Source: Pradoshia eiseniae (GTDB lineage: Bacteria > Bacillota > Bacilli > Bacillales > Pradoshiaceae). From it: 64,000 nt of DNA. Each line of letters starts with the position of its first letter. The stretch's first letter is position 1. The DNA lies in NCBI RefSeq assembly GCF_002946355.1, contig NZ_PKOZ01000001.1:310001-374000 (forward strand), in the 5' to 3' direction. Positions 42,674 through 51,487 of this stretch are shown here, piece by piece. The notes beneath the pieces were generated by a model. That model ran no database searches, was not told the DNA's origin, and worked only from the letters and a program-made list of their open reading frames with translations. A program made the position numbers and the translations under genes.

Positions 42674-43579
42674 TCATTGCTCCATTATAGGGCTGCTCAC
42701 TTTATGCTGAGGCTCCTTCACGGCTATTAAAACCCCCACCAAGATTAAAATAGAACCGATCCAAAATGTGATGCTCAGACTTTCTCCTAAAATGGCCCAG
42801 CCTAAAAATGCTCCAACCACCGGCTGAAAGAAGAAGAAAGTCCCGCCGCTTGAGGCATTAAGCATTTGCAGACCCCGATTCCATAGAAGAAAGGCAAGTG
42901 AGGTAGAGATGACGCCCAAGTATAGCAATCCCCCCAAAATATCTGGCTGGGCCAATTCATTTAGCGGCACTTGCGGATAGCGCTGTATGACAAAGGGCGT
43001 CAAAACAACAACTGCTATGAAAACGGCATAGGCTGTTATGACAATCTGTGAATAATCCGTCGGGAGCCGCTTGATCAATACTGACATGAATGCCCATGTT
43101 AAGGCAGCGATAAGGAGTGATAATCCGCCAAGTGTGCTAGATAGATTGATATCATCAATGCCGACAATCGTTAACACACCAATTGTAGCTAAAATGACTG
43201 ATAGTGACTTTTTGAGGGTAAGTCGCTCTTTCAAAATCATGCTGGCGAATAAAACCATGAAAGCAGGTGTCGTAGAAGTAATGATTGCGCCCATTTGCGC
43301 GGTTGAGAGCATGGTCCCGGTTTCTTGGGTGATAATGGAGATGACATATCCGATGATGGAGATGGCGACAATCAGAAGAAGATGATGCCTGTTCACACGC
43401 CAATTCTGTTTACTTGCTAATCCAATGATAATCAGTGTGATGAGTGCGATGGCATAGCGCATCCATACGAGCTCCAATGGCGGAATGACAGAAACGGTAT
43501 GTTTGACGACGACATACATGCCTCCCCATATGCTTGAAGCTATAGTTAAATAGAGTGAACCAATCAATGTATTGTTCAT
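42674..43579 (-). CDS. DMT family transporter with two EamA domains
   Basis: A 301-residue membrane protein with ten predicted helices in two EamA halves (about residues 5-135 and 150-290). Typical segments are IWGGMYVVVKHT, the repeated SIIGYVIS/AFLGWAILGE type regions, and GTFFFFQPVVGAFLGW near residue 240. Members export amino acids or metabolites. ATG 43579 is preferred since CGGAG lies eight bases upstream, inside the longer reading from 43588. The leader contains a nested hairpin (43615-43646). Confidence 0.87.
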   Translation of the reverse strand: MNNTLIGSLYLTIASSIWGGMYVVVKHTVSVIPPLELVWMRYAIALITLIIIGLASKQNWRVNRHHLLLIVAISIIGYVISIITQETGTMLSTAQMGAIITSTTPAFMVLFASMILKERLTLKKSLSVILATIGVLTIVGIDDINLSSTLGGLSLLIAALTWAFMSVLIKRLPTDYSQIVITAYAVFIAVVVLTPFVIQRYPQVPLNELAQPDILGGLLYLGVISTSLAFLLWNRGLQMLNASSGGTFFFFQPVVGAFLGWAILGESLSITFWIGSILILVGVLIAVKEPQHKVSSPIMEQ

Positions 43580-43614
43580 TTCCAACACTCCGTAAGATTT
43601 AGACTGTAGTGGAT

Positions 43615-43646
43615 CTTAAGCAAAGAGGCGCAGCCTCTCCATTAAG
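43615..43646 (-). other. Nested hairpin in the leader of the EamA transporter gene
   Basis: AGAGGC-GCA-GCCTCT (43624-43638) is enclosed by CTTAA (43615-43619) and TTAAG (43642-43646). It lies about 40 bases before the gene start. It could be a weak attenuator (TTTGCTT follows on the minus strand) or a stability element. Confidence 0.4.
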
Positions 43647-43746
43647 AGCGGGAGAATCTTAGTGCACATCATTTTCGAATAGATAAAAGATTACTTGTTT
43701 CACTCATCCTATCAAATGGGAGGGCTATCTAACAATCAGTTTATGA

Positions 43747-43781
43747 AAAAGATGGAAACCAAGCTTAGTTTCCATCTTTTG
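43747..43781. terminator. Bidirectional terminator downstream of namA
   Basis: AAAGATGGAAAC (43749-43760) pairs with GTTTCCATCTTT (43769-43780), loop CAAGCTTA, with short T-runs on both strands. Confidence 0.88.
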
Positions 43782-43783
43782 TA

Positions 43784-44809
43784 TTACCATCCGAATCGGT
43801 ATTGGACAGGCGGCTTGATTTCATAGCGAAGCTCTTTGGCAGCATTCTTTGGCCAATAAGGATCACGCAGAAGCTCACGTCCCAGAAAGATGAGGTCTGC
43901 CCGGTTGTTTTGAAGGATTTCCTCAGCCTGTATACCAGTCGTAATTAAGCCGACTGCACCAGTTGCAATATCAGCCCCGTGCTTAATCGTTTCAGAGAAA
44001 GGAACCTGGTAGCCAGGATAGCTTGGAACGGAAACAGGCAGAACGCCGCCTGAGCTGATATCAACCAAGTCGATGCCATCCTCCTTCATCCATTGTGCAT
44101 ACTGGACATAATCTTCTGCTGTGTAGCCGTTTTCGCTATAATCGCTTGCAGAGATGCGGACGAATAATGGACCGTCCCAGACAGTTTTGATTGCCGAAAT
44201 AATCTCATGAAGAAAACGATATTGATTTTCCTTTGAGCCGCCATATTCATCTGTGCGTGTGTTGACAGCGGGGCTAAGGAATTCATTGATTAAATAGCCA
44301 TGTGCCGCATGGATTTCAATGACCTCAAAGCCTGCTTTCTTGGCGCGGATTGCTCCCTGCCTGAAGGCTTCAATCGTTTCTTCAATCTCTTCTTTTGTCA
44401 TGGCTTTCGGTTCCTTGTCTCCCTCTTTAAATGGAGTGGAGGCGGGTGCGATGATTTCGCCGTCGATACCGGCTTTTCTTCCGGCATGTGCAAGCTGAAT
44501 GCCCGGAACTGTGCCATATTCCTTCATCATCGAAGTTAATGTATGTAGCCCTTCAATTTGGCTGTCTTCCCAGATGCCTAAATCCTGGGCGCTGATTCGG
44601 CCTTGCGGGGTAACAGAGGTCGCTTCCACGACAATTAAGCCTACTTGACCGACCGCTCGGCTTGTGTAATGAGTGAGATGCCAGTTTTCGACTTTCCCGT
44701 CCTGATTATGGCTAGAATACATGCACATAGGTGCCATCACAATCCGGTTTTTGAAGGTGATGTCTTTAATCGTGTATGGTTCAAATAATAATGGTTGCTT
44801 ATGTTTCAT
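43784..44809 (-). CDS. namA: NADPH dehydrogenase (old yellow enzyme family)
   Basis: A 341-residue FMN oxidoreductase matching B. subtilis YqjM/NamA, which reduces nitroesters, nitroaromatics and activated alkenes. The N-terminus [14 protein letters not shown] (about residues 20-33) contains the Cys that tunes the flavin. [11 protein letters not shown] near 102 and [15 protein letters not shown] near 170 line the active site, and the C-terminal RFGW is typical of YqjM. It sits in a conserved block with rnz, proI and yqjP. Confidence 0.93.
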   Translation of the reverse strand: MKHKQPLLFEPYTIKDITFKNRIVMAPMCMYSSHNQDGKVENWHLTHYTSRAVGQVGLIVVEATSVTPQGRISAQDLGIWEDSQIEGLHTLTSMMKEYGTVPGIQLAHAGRKAGIDGEIIAPASTPFKEGDKEPKAMTKEEIEETIEAFRQGAIRAKKAGFEVIEIHAAHGYLINEFLSPAVNTRTDEYGGSKENQYRFLHEIISAIKTVWDGPLFVRISASDYSENGYTAEDYVQYAQWMKEDGIDLVDISSGGVLPVSVPSYPGYQVPFSETIKHGADIATGAVGLITTGIQAEEILQNNRADLIFLGRELLRDPYWPKNAAKELRYEIKPPVQYRFGW

Positions 44810-44889
44810 CTGAAAATCCCTCCTTGTGCCATCATTATAACAATACCCTATAGATAGATGCGATTAGTTTGTTTCCAGGCAAATGGAAA

Positions 44890-44926
44890 AGAGGGCTGAC
44901 AAAGCAATAGCTTGTGTCAACCCTCT
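44890..44926 (-). terminator. Terminator of the YjcZ-type gene
   Basis: AGAGGGCTGACA (44890-44901) pairs with TGTCAACCCTCT (44915-44926) with one mismatch; the minus strand continues TTTTCC. Confidence 0.82.
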
Positions 44927-44944
44927 CTGTTTGCGGCGAGCTGC

Positions 44945-45058
44945 TTAGTAAACGAAAGAAGCGCCAACAATTATGAGCAAAATGAACAGAACGACAATGA
45001 AAGCAAAGCTTCCAACACCATGTCCTCCGTAAGACCCTTGTCCTTTATCGTGACCCAT
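44945..45058 (-). CDS. YjcZ/SscA family small sporulation membrane protein
   Basis: A 37-residue ORF, MGHDKGQGSYGGHGVGSFAF followed by one hydrophobic helix (IVVLFILLIIVGASFVY). The Gly-rich head and single C-terminal helix are the hallmark of the YjcZ/SscA family of spore-associated peptides in Bacillaceae. An excellent GGAGGTGG lies six bases upstream. It implies a spore-forming host; SscA of B. subtilis is needed for normal germination. Confidence 0.88.
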   Translation of the reverse strand: MGHDKGQGSYGGHGVGSFAFIVVLFILLIIVGASFVY

Positions 45059-45212
45059 ATGTTCCACCTCCTATACGGAAGAATGGAGAATAGGATGGCA
45101 AGCTGCTCTAAAACCCTATCCCTGTATACAGCATATGGAGATTAGTAAAATTAGATTGGACAAATATTGATACATTCCGCCCTAATTTTAAAATGGACGA
45201 AAAAAGTCTCAA

Positions 45213-46061
45213 CTAGTTGGACAGAATTCCTTTGCTAATCTTCTGTGAAAGCTCTATACCCATCTCGCTGGAGCGATTCGTAGCTGTCTGGATGCATTCA
45301 ATCAATGCGTCCCTTACGCCCTTTTCCTCAAGAACACGAATGCCAGCTTCTGTCGTGCCGCCTGGGCTAGTCACTTCCATTCTTAGTGTTAGCGGCGTTT
45401 TATCTGATGTGTGAACCATTTCAGCTGCCCCTATCAAGGTTTGGATGATGAGCTTTTGGGCATCCTCCGGCTTTAGACCAATCTGCTCGGCGGATAGCTG
45501 CATCGCTTCAATCAAATAATAGATATAGGCTGGGCCGCTTCCGGACAGGCCGGTGACAGCATCCATCTGATTCTCATCCGTATATACAGCCATCCCTACC
45601 GTGCCGAAGATTTCCTTGGCAAGCTGCTTGTCCTTATCTTTTACAAATTCATTGCCGGAGAGTGCTGTAGCTGATTTTCCGACCGCAGCAGATGTGTTTG
45701 GCATCGCTCGGATAATAGGGATATCTAGGTCAATGATGGACTTGAGGCTGGCCGTGGATATGCCCGCTGCAACAGAAATCAATAGCATATCCTTGTTTAA
45801 ATGCTCCTTTGCCTGTGTAAGCGCAGCCAGCACATCCTTCGGCTTAACGGCGATTATGACCACCTCTGCCCCTTTTAACATTGATGGCATATCCCGAGAA
45901 GGAATAACGCCGTATTCTTTTTGCAGCCTTTCAAGCTGGCTGTCATTAGAGCGGTTATTGACCCAAATATTAGCCGGGCGGCTCCCAATGCGAGCGACCA
46001 GACCTGAAATGAGGGCCTCTGCCATGGACCCGGCTCCCAAGAAAGCTATTTTCTTATCCAT
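45213..46061 (-). CDS. proI: Pyrroline-5-carboxylate reductase
   Basis: A 282-residue enzyme catalysing the last step of proline synthesis. The Rossmann motif FLGAGSMAEALI is at residues 7-18, and the conserved C-terminal signature spans GLSGSGPAYIYYLIEAM (about 165) and TSPGGTTEAGIRVLEE (about 230). Its location beside yqjP and namA equates it with ProI (YqjO) rather than ProG or ProH. A proline-type T-box controls it. The start is preceded by AAAGGGGGAAA. Confidence 0.93.
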   Translation of the reverse strand: MDKKIAFLGAGSMAEALISGLVARIGSRPANIWVNNRSNDSQLERLQKEYGVIPSRDMPSMLKGAEVVIIAVKPKDVLAALTQAKEHLNKDMLLISVAAGISTASLKSIIDLDIPIIRAMPNTSAAVGKSATALSGNEFVKDKDKQLAKEIFGTVGMAVYTDENQMDAVTGLSGSGPAYIYYLIEAMQLSAEQIGLKPEDAQKLIIQTLIGAAEMVHTSDKTPLTLRMEVTSPGGTTEAGIRVLEEKGVRDALIECIQTATNRSSEMGIELSQKISKGILSN

Positions 46062-46087
46062 TAAGATTTCCCCCTTTAAAAAAGTAA

Positions 46088-46325
46088 AAAGCCCTTCATC
46101 CTAAAAGGACGAAAGGCTATTCTTCCGTGGTACCACCTTCATTAGTGAACATCAGGAACAATTCCTCTAGTTCACCACTTAATGCCGTGTAACGCTGGCG
46201 AAGCGTTCAGGTTTTCCTGAAAGGCTCAAAAGGGAGGTTCAGGCACGGGTAGAGGGCGATGGGACCTTACAGCCGAGGGACCCATTCTCTTTCACCATAC
46301 TGCCATGCTTACTTGGCCTTTATCA
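46088..46325 (-). promoter_or_regulatory. T-box riboswitch upstream of proI, probably tRNA-Pro
   Basis: On the minus strand the invariant AATGAAGGTGGTACCACGG precedes a terminator (AGCCTTTCGTCC / GGATGAAGGGCT, then TTTTT) near 46088-46118. Stem I is closed by AAAGGC/GCCTTT, has an AGTA bulge, and its specifier loop reads GAA-CCT-CCC, giving the proline codon CCT. The variable T-box base (T) matches a tRNA with discriminator A. Uncharged tRNA-Pro would promote readthrough into proI. Confidence 0.9.
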
Positions 46326-46499
46326 TTGCCATGATCATTAAATTATACGGTTTAGTTAAAGGAATTATGCTAAAATTTTGATTAGATGTCAAGAGATAGG
46401 ACGTAGTGAATTTTCTGGATATGCAAGTGTAAAGGATAGATATTTCAACCAAATTATGTAAAAATAACGATAAAAACAATTTTGGGGAGAAGTGCTGAG

Positions 46500-47465
46500 A
46501 TGACACAGACAAAAGCAGCTGAAAAAATCATCCTGCCAACGCCTTTTGCGGTTGGCGATGTCAATGTATTTCTGATTGAGGGCGAGAAGTTAACATTGAT
46601 TGATGCAGGCGTAAAAACAAAAGAAGCAAAAAATGCCCTTGAAAGTCAGCTGAATGAGCGCGGCTATACTATCTCAGATATCGACCAGGTCATCTTGACC
46701 CATCATCATTCTGACCATTGCGGGTTAGTGGATCTTTTTGAAGGAAAGGAATTGCTTGGCCATGAAGATGGTCAGCGCTATTTAGTACGGAATGATGAAT
46801 TTATGGATTGGCAGCGAGAGTATTTTACTGGTATGTCGAGGAAGATGGGGGTACCAAAGGAATACATGAAATACGCCAATAATGTGGAATCGATGTATAC
46901 CTACTCTGGCTCCAAGCCATTGACGGGGTTTCTTAAGGAGGGAGATAAGATTCCCGGCCATGAGGACTGGTCTGTAATGGAAACGTTCGGCCATTCACAG
47001 GGCCATCTTTCCTTTTACCATGAGGAGACCGGAAGCCTGATTGGCGGAGATTTGCTGCTGGGCCGAATATCCCCTAACCCTATCTTAGAGCCGCCTAAGA
47101 AAAAAGGTGATTCGAGATTTAAGCCGCAGCTTCAGCTAAATGAAAGCTTAAAGCGAATAGAGAAAGAAAAGCTGAATATCGTCTATCCCGGGCATGGCGA
47201 TAACATCACAGCAGTCCGCAGCTTAATCGAAAAGAGGCTGAGGATGCAGCATGAGAGAGCCATGCATGTCAAGGAGCTCATCGGTGACGGACAAAGTACA
47301 ATCTTGGAGCTGGCAGTGCAATTATTCCCTAAAGCAATTAAAAGGGATCCGGCCCTTGCCTTGTTTGAAACATTGGGGCAGCTGGATTATCTTGAATCCA
47401 TCCAGAAAGTGGAGAAGCAGGATGCAGAGGGTGTGTTATATTATAGAGTAACAACCCATGAATAA
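46500..47465 (+). CDS. MBL-fold metallo-hydrolase, YqjP-like
   Basis: A 321-residue metallo-beta-lactamase-fold protein. The metal site HHHSDH is in VILTHHHSDHCGLVDLF (about residue 72), followed by His in GHSQGHLSFYH (about 160), Asp in IGGDLLLG (about 183) and His in YPGHGDNI (about 228). The helical C-terminus may bind a substrate. It occupies the yqjP position, between proI and yqjQ. ATG 46500 is preferred to the TTG at 46482, which lies within the likely GGGGAG ribosome binding site. The substrate is unknown. Confidence 0.88.
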   Translation: MTQTKAAEKIILPTPFAVGDVNVFLIEGEKLTLIDAGVKTKEAKNALESQLNERGYTISDIDQVILTHHHSDHCGLVDLFEGKELLGHEDGQRYLVRNDEFMDWQREYFTGMSRKMGVPKEYMKYANNVESMYTYSGSKPLTGFLKEGDKIPGHEDWSVMETFGHSQGHLSFYHEETGSLIGGDLLLGRISPNPILEPPKKKGDSRFKPQLQLNESLKRIEKEKLNIVYPGHGDNITAVRSLIEKRLRMQHERAMHVKELIGDGQSTILELAVQLFPKAIKRDPALALFETLGQLDYLESIQKVEKQDAEGVLYYRVTTHE

Positions 47466-47480
47466 GGAAGTGGTAAAAGG

Positions 47481-48275
47481 ATGAACGAGCGGATTAAAGG
47501 CAAAACAGTTGCCATCACCGGAGCTTCAGGCGGTTTAGGGATGGAAATTGCACGACAAGCGGCTAAGAGCGGGGCAAACCTGATCTTGATGGCAAGAAGC
47601 TTTGATAAGCTTGAGAAGCTCAGGGATGAATTAATCGCTAATTACTCGATAAAGGCATCTATATATGGACTTGATGTCTCAAAACGGGGTGACATTGAGG
47701 ATACATTTAGTAAAATTGAGCATGAAGTCGGGCAGATTGATGTATTCGTCAACAATGCCGGCTTCGGTGTATTTGATTCGGTCCTTGAAATGGACTTAGA
47801 TGAGGCGGAGGGCATGATAGAGACGAATGTGCTGGGCTTGATTACATGCACGAAGCTTGTTCTCCCTGGGATGGTCAGCCGGCGCTCTGGTCATATCATC
47901 AACATCGCCTCACAGGCAGGCAAGATGGCTACACCGAAATCAAGCGTCTATTCCGCGACGAAGCATGCCGTATTAGGATTCACGAACTCGCTTCGCATGG
48001 AAATGCACGGCAAGGGTGTTTACGTGACCTCTGTTAATCCAGGACCGATTCGTACTAATTTCTTCAATATTGCAGACAAGGAAGGTACCTACATAAAGAA
48101 TATTGACCGGCTGATGATTGATCCAGTGAAGCTTGCCGGACGAATCGTGGATGCGATGATGACAGGAAAGCGGGAGATAAATGCCCCAGGCTGGATGAAC
48201 GCAGGAAGCAAAATTTACGGGCTGTTCCCTAGGACATTTGAGACGCTTGGAAGAAGCCAATTTAATAAGAAATAA
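47481..48275 (+). CDS. Short-chain dehydrogenase/reductase, YqjQ-like
   Basis: A 264-residue classical SDR. The cofactor motif TGASGGLGMEIA is at about residues 13-24, NNAGFG near 92, and the catalytic YSATKHA at about 156 with Ser upstream in IASQAG. It starts 15 bases after the yqjP-like gene, so the two form an operon like yqjPQ of B. subtilis. The substrate is not known. Confidence 0.9.
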   Translation: MNERIKGKTVAITGASGGLGMEIARQAAKSGANLILMARSFDKLEKLRDELIANYSIKASIYGLDVSKRGDIEDTFSKIEHEVGQIDVFVNNAGFGVFDSVLEMDLDEAEGMIETNVLGLITCTKLVLPGMVSRRSGHIINIASQAGKMATPKSSVYSATKHAVLGFTNSLRMEMHGKGVYVTSVNPGPIRTNFFNIADKEGTYIKNIDRLMIDPVKLAGRIVDAMMTGKREINAPGWMNAGSKIYGLFPRTFETLGRSQFNKK

Positions 48276-48286
48276 ACGCTGATCAT

Positions 48287-48318
48287 AAGTGCATCACTTT
48301 AAAAGTGGTGTACTTTTT
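48287..48318 (+). terminator. Terminator of the yqjPQ-like operon
   Basis: AAGTGCATCACTT pairs with AAGTGGTGTACTT (one or two G-T positions), followed by TTTTTAGG. Confidence 0.85.
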
Positions 48319-48409
48319 TAGGTTAAGTTATGTTCGAATTTTGAAACTTTTCTATCATCTCTATCGTACTTAAAGGTACAAATCAATGGTCGATTGGAGG
48401 AGAAGGAGT

Positions 48410-48613
48410 ATGAGTGATAAGGGCTGTATTAAATGCGGGAGCAGGGATGCAGGGAAAAAGGAAGTGGCCATGACAGGAACCGGTTTGTCGAAATTCCTGG
48501 ATGTCCAGCATAATACCTTCATTGTCGTTTATTGCAAGGACTGCGGCTACTCCGAATTTTATAATAAGCAATCATCCAAAGCATCGAATATTTTCGATTT
48601 GTTCTTTGGGTAA
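48410..48613 (+). CDS. Small zinc-ribbon protein, putative nucleic-acid binding (YpzJ-like)
   Basis: A 67-residue protein with two CxxC knuckles, CIKCGS near residue 5 and CKDCGYSEFY near residue 46, spaced as in a zinc ribbon. Similar to the small YpzJ/COG3478 proteins predicted to bind nucleic acid. ATG 48410 follows GGAGAAGGAGT. It lies 24 bases before the next gene and may be cotranscribed with it. Confidence 0.8.
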   Translation: MSDKGCIKCGSRDAGKKEVAMTGTGLSKFLDVQHNTFIVVYCKDCGYSEFYNKQSSKASNIFDLFFG

Positions 48614-48637
48614 CTGAATGGAGAGGAGAAACACTGG

Positions 48638-49369
48638 ATGGGGAAAGCAAAGGTTATGATTCTAGGTACATTTCATTTGCGTTATACACCCGATTTGTAC
48701 CGAAAAGAGATTGGGGGAATTAACAGCATAGAGAGACAGCAGGAAATCAGGCGGGTCATTGATCATGTGAAGGAGTTTAGGCCGACCAAAATGGCGTTTG
48801 AGGTTGTAAAAAGTGAGAACACTCGGCTGAATACGGAATACGAGCGCTATTTAAAGGGAGAGCTTAAGCCCGTAGTCGATGAAGTGCATCAATTTGGCTT
48901 CCCAATAGCGGCTGAATCTGGCCATAAGATGGTCTATGCGGTTGACTGGATGGAAGCGGTCGGGAATAGAAGTATAGGTGAGGTTTATGAATGGGCAAAG
49001 GCCAATCAGCCTAAGCTGCTTTCTTTCATTGAAGAGACCTATCAAAAACCCAATAACGCCTCCATGGAGAAGATCGATAATATTTATGAGCTTATGCAAT
49101 ATCTCAATGATGAGCGGGTCATCCGTTTAAGTCATGAATCTTACATGGCATTGGCCCGTATTGGAAATGGAGAGAACTATGTTGGGATTGATTGGCTGAG
49201 ATGGTGGTATCAGCGCAATTTGATTATTTACAAGAATCTTGTTGAGCTGATTGCGCCAGATGAGCGGGTTGTGCTGCTCATAGGAGGTTCGCATATTCAT
49301 TTGATTTCACAGTTTCTTAAAGAAAGCAATCTTGTTGAGGTCGTTCCGGCAAGTATGTATTTAACATAA
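48638..49369 (+). CDS. DUF5694-like protein (TraB/TIKI-related)
   Basis: A 243-residue protein with MILGTFHLRY at residues 7-16, an Asp/Glu-rich middle and GGSHIHLI near residue 222. These N-terminal GTFH and C-terminal G.H motifs are the conserved sites of the DUF5694 group, distantly related to TraB/TIKI (EreA-like) hydrolases. No signal peptide is seen. The activity is unknown; a metal-dependent hydrolase is a guess from the fold. Confidence 0.72.
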   Translation: MGKAKVMILGTFHLRYTPDLYRKEIGGINSIERQQEIRRVIDHVKEFRPTKMAFEVVKSENTRLNTEYERYLKGELKPVVDEVHQFGFPIAAESGHKMVYAVDWMEAVGNRSIGEVYEWAKANQPKLLSFIEETYQKPNNASMEKIDNIYELMQYLNDERVIRLSHESYMALARIGNGENYVGIDWLRWWYQRNLIIYKNLVELIAPDERVVLLIGGSHIHLISQFLKESNLVEVVPASMYLT

Positions 49370-49421
49370 GTAAATACTCAAAGTTTGATAGGATTTATTC
49401 TATATAAGGAGGGTGATTAGA

Positions 49422-49727
49422 ATGGATAGGGATACATTGCGGTTATTGAAATGGATTTCGGCTGGAATTGAAGCCTTTTTAGGAATTCCGGTATTAGGCG
49501 GAGCCATCATTCTCTCGACGGGCTGGGCTCCACTGGGAATCATGTTTATTTTTCATATTGTACTTGTCATTTTTTCGAGCAAGGCAGGGGAAAGAGCAGC
49601 CGGCAATATTGTCGGGATTATCACTTCGGTCGTCGGGTTCATCCCGGTTCTGGGAATGATCATGCATTTAGTTACAGCAGCGGTTATCGCGCTTGAGACG
49701 GCCGGCCAGAAAAACGCGAGGGCATAA
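49422..49727 (+). CDS. Small membrane protein of unknown function
   Basis: A 101-residue protein with two to three hydrophobic segments (about residues 10-30, 32-50 and 62-90) separated by SSKAGERAAG. ATG 49422 is ten bases after AAGGAGG. I do not recognise the family. A strong terminator follows. Confidence 0.7.
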   Translation: MDRDTLRLLKWISAGIEAFLGIPVLGGAIILSTGWAPLGIMFIFHIVLVIFSSKAGERAAGNIVGIITSVVGFIPVLGMIMHLVTAAVIALETAGQKNARA

Positions 49728-49761
49728 CGAGTGTTTTTCATTCAAAAAACTATGCTTTATC

Positions 49762-49800
49762 AAAAGGACGGATGCTATTTATCAGCATCCGTCCTTTTGT
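49762..49800. terminator. Bidirectional terminator between the small membrane gene and the DUF4097 gene
   Basis: AAAAGGACGGATGCT (49762-49776) pairs perfectly with AGCATCCGTCCTTTT (49784-49798). Runs of T and A on either side suit both converging transcripts. Confidence 0.94.
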
Positions 49801-49805
49801 CTTTT

Positions 49806-50540
49806 TTAGCTGTCTAGGTCAATATCACCAATCTCTGTTTTCAGGTCAACAGGAATGCTGCCATTTCCGCTCAAATAGCTGCTTGTTTTCTTTCCGAAGG
49901 TTCGAATGCTCCCTATTTCTGAATAAGCGCTAATAAAATGATCTTCAGGTTTTTCGCTGACAGAAATCTTGATATTGCCAATTTCATTACTGGCGGTGAT
50001 GGAATGTTTGATTGCTTGGACTTCAATTTTGATATCCCCGACCTCATTTTTTAAGTTAAGCTCACCTGTTGAATCCTTGATGGTGATATCTCCTACTTCT
50101 GATTCACATTGAATTCTTTCCGCTTGGATGCCCGTAATTTTAATTGAACCTATATCATTATTGGCCGTGATTTTCTTATAGGACTTTTCTGGGAGATAAA
50201 TAATGATGTCGGTTCCCTTTTCGTTGAAATTAATGCCAAAATCAATCATTCCCCTTTTAGGAGTGGATACGGTGAGTGTCTGTCCATCCAGCTCTGTTTG
50301 AATCTGCTCGCCTTTTTTCGGTCCTTTGGATTCAACAATGACGGCATCCCCTGTCGTACTTTTAATCGAGACAGAGCCTGTTTCACCCTTAACGTTAATT
50401 TCTTCGATGATAGCGTCAGCAAAGTTTGTGGTGCTCTGTTCCCGCTCCGCGGCGAAGAAGTATGACTTTCCTGTCAGTAAAGCGCCAATCCCGCCAATGG
50501 CTAGTAAGACGACCCCAGCAATAAACATTCTTCTAAACAT
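49806..50540 (-). CDS. DUF4097 family beta-strand repeat protein, membrane anchored
   Basis: A 244-residue protein with one N-terminal membrane helix (residues about 6-26) and an external domain of repeated short beta strands (GSVSIKSTTGDAV, GSIKITGIQAER, GDITIKDSTGELN, GDIKIEVQ, GNIKISVSE). This is the DUF4097 (LiaG/YvlB-like) beta-helix. It overlaps the HAAS gene by eight bases. Such PadR-HAAS-DUF4097 operons are linked to envelope stress; the precise role is unknown. Confidence 0.83.
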   Translation of the reverse strand: MFRRMFIAGVVLLAIGGIGALLTGKSYFFAAEREQSTTNFADAIIEEINVKGETGSVSIKSTTGDAVIVESKGPKKGEQIQTELDGQTLTVSTPKRGMIDFGINFNEKGTDIIIYLPEKSYKKITANNDIGSIKITGIQAERIQCESEVGDITIKDSTGELNLKNEVGDIKIEVQAIKHSITASNEIGNIKISVSEKPEDHFISAYSEIGSIRTFGKKTSSYLSGNGSIPVDLKTEIGDIDLDS

Positions 50541-51093
50541 TTGATTCCCTTCCCTTCACGATAGTCATATTCCATTTACAATAACGAATGATTAGTCTAG
50601 TGGAGAATTTTGATAGATGATACATCCCGATAAATAGGAGAAGGCCAGTCCCGCAAGCGCCAATGGAGATGAATAGTTCAAAGAGGGAGAAATAAGCATA
50701 ATCAAGCATAATTTCGGCTAATTGGAGAATGGGAGCTGCAATCATGGTAATACTTGCGAGCCATCCGGCAAACAGGATGGAGACGATAACCGCTATAGGT
50801 CCAACGATCAGGAGGAAATTTAAGAAGCTTAACCCAATCGTCAGCCCAATTACGTTAAAAACATTGGATATGGATGGTTTGTGCTCGACTTTTGCGATAG
50901 AGCTATTAAGCGCCAATTCTTTTGCAATTGTCCTTGGAGAACCTAGCCCTGCAGATATTTCTTGTTCTGTCTTTCCTTCCAGCAGGCCTATTTCGAAATA
51001 CTCCTCGTAATCTGCGAGAATCTCATCACGCTCATCTGACGGAAGTCCGCGGAGCTGTGCGGCAAGCTGGTTAATAAATTCTTCTTTCTTCAA
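50533..51093 (-). CDS. HAAS domain (DUF1700) membrane protein
   Basis: A 186-residue protein. Residues 1-60 form the helical HAAS/DUF1700 module (LRGLPSDERDEILADYEEYF, then GLLEGKTEQEISAGLGSPR), followed by three or four membrane segments. It is placed between the PadR regulator (four-base overlap) and the DUF4097 gene. In such operons this protein is thought to signal or scaffold at the membrane. Confidence 0.85.
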   Translation of the reverse strand: MKKEEFINQLAAQLRGLPSDERDEILADYEEYFEIGLLEGKTEQEISAGLGSPRTIAKELALNSSIAKVEHKPSISNVFNVIGLTIGLSFLNFLLIVGPIAVIVSILFAGWLASITMIAAPILQLAEIMLDYAYFSLFELFISIGACGTGLLLFIGMYHLSKFSTRLIIRYCKWNMTIVKGRESNV

Positions 51094-51410
51094 TTCTCTT
51101 CACCTTCTTTAATGATTTGATTAACACCAAGCGAAAACATACGCCACTCCTCAATTAACTGTTCCATATAAGTACGGCCGCTTTGTGTTATGTGGTAATA
51201 CTTTCGTGAAGGTCCTTCTGTCGATTTTTTGAGATAAGTCGTGAAGAATTCGTCTTTCGTTAGGCGCCGCAAAAGAGGGTACACGGCTCCTTCGGAAATT
51301 TCGAATTTATCGGATATCTCCTGCACGAGCTCATAGCCGTATCGATCCCGCTTATTCACGAGAACAAGGACACATAGCTCAAGCACACCTTTCTTAAACT
51401 GGACATTCAC
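51090..51410 (-). CDS. PadR family transcriptional regulator
   Basis: A 106-residue winged-helix regulator starting MNVQFKKGVLELCVLVLV, the standard N-terminus of the short PadR subgroup. The HTH is at about residues 25-70 (YELVQEISDKFEISEGAVYP) and the C-terminal helix serves dimerisation. GTG 51410 is chosen because GGGGG lies eight bases upstream, inside the longer reading from 51428. It is first in the operon and probably autoregulates it. Confidence 0.88.
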   Translation of the reverse strand: MNVQFKKGVLELCVLVLVNKRDRYGYELVQEISDKFEISEGAVYPLLRRLTKDEFFTTYLKKSTEGPSRKYYHITQSGRTYMEQLIEEWRMFSLGVNQIIKEGEEN

Positions 51411-51458
51411 ATCAGTTCCCCCTTTCATTGCTATTATATAATCTTGGGTAGTAACTAT

Positions 51459-51487
51459 AGTATGACACTAGGTACTGTTTATTGCAA
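51459..51487 (-). promoter_or_regulatory. Probable promoter of the PadR operon
   Basis: On the minus strand TTGCAA (51487-51482), 17 bases, CATACT (51464-51459). AGTA/TACT and CTATAG elements around it (51448-51478) are candidate PadR contacts. Confidence 0.5.

Noticed and set aside
44912-45145. Plus-strand frame of 77 codons
   Set aside because: Antisense to the YjcZ/SscA-type gene, which has a far better ribosome binding site and a family-typical sequence.
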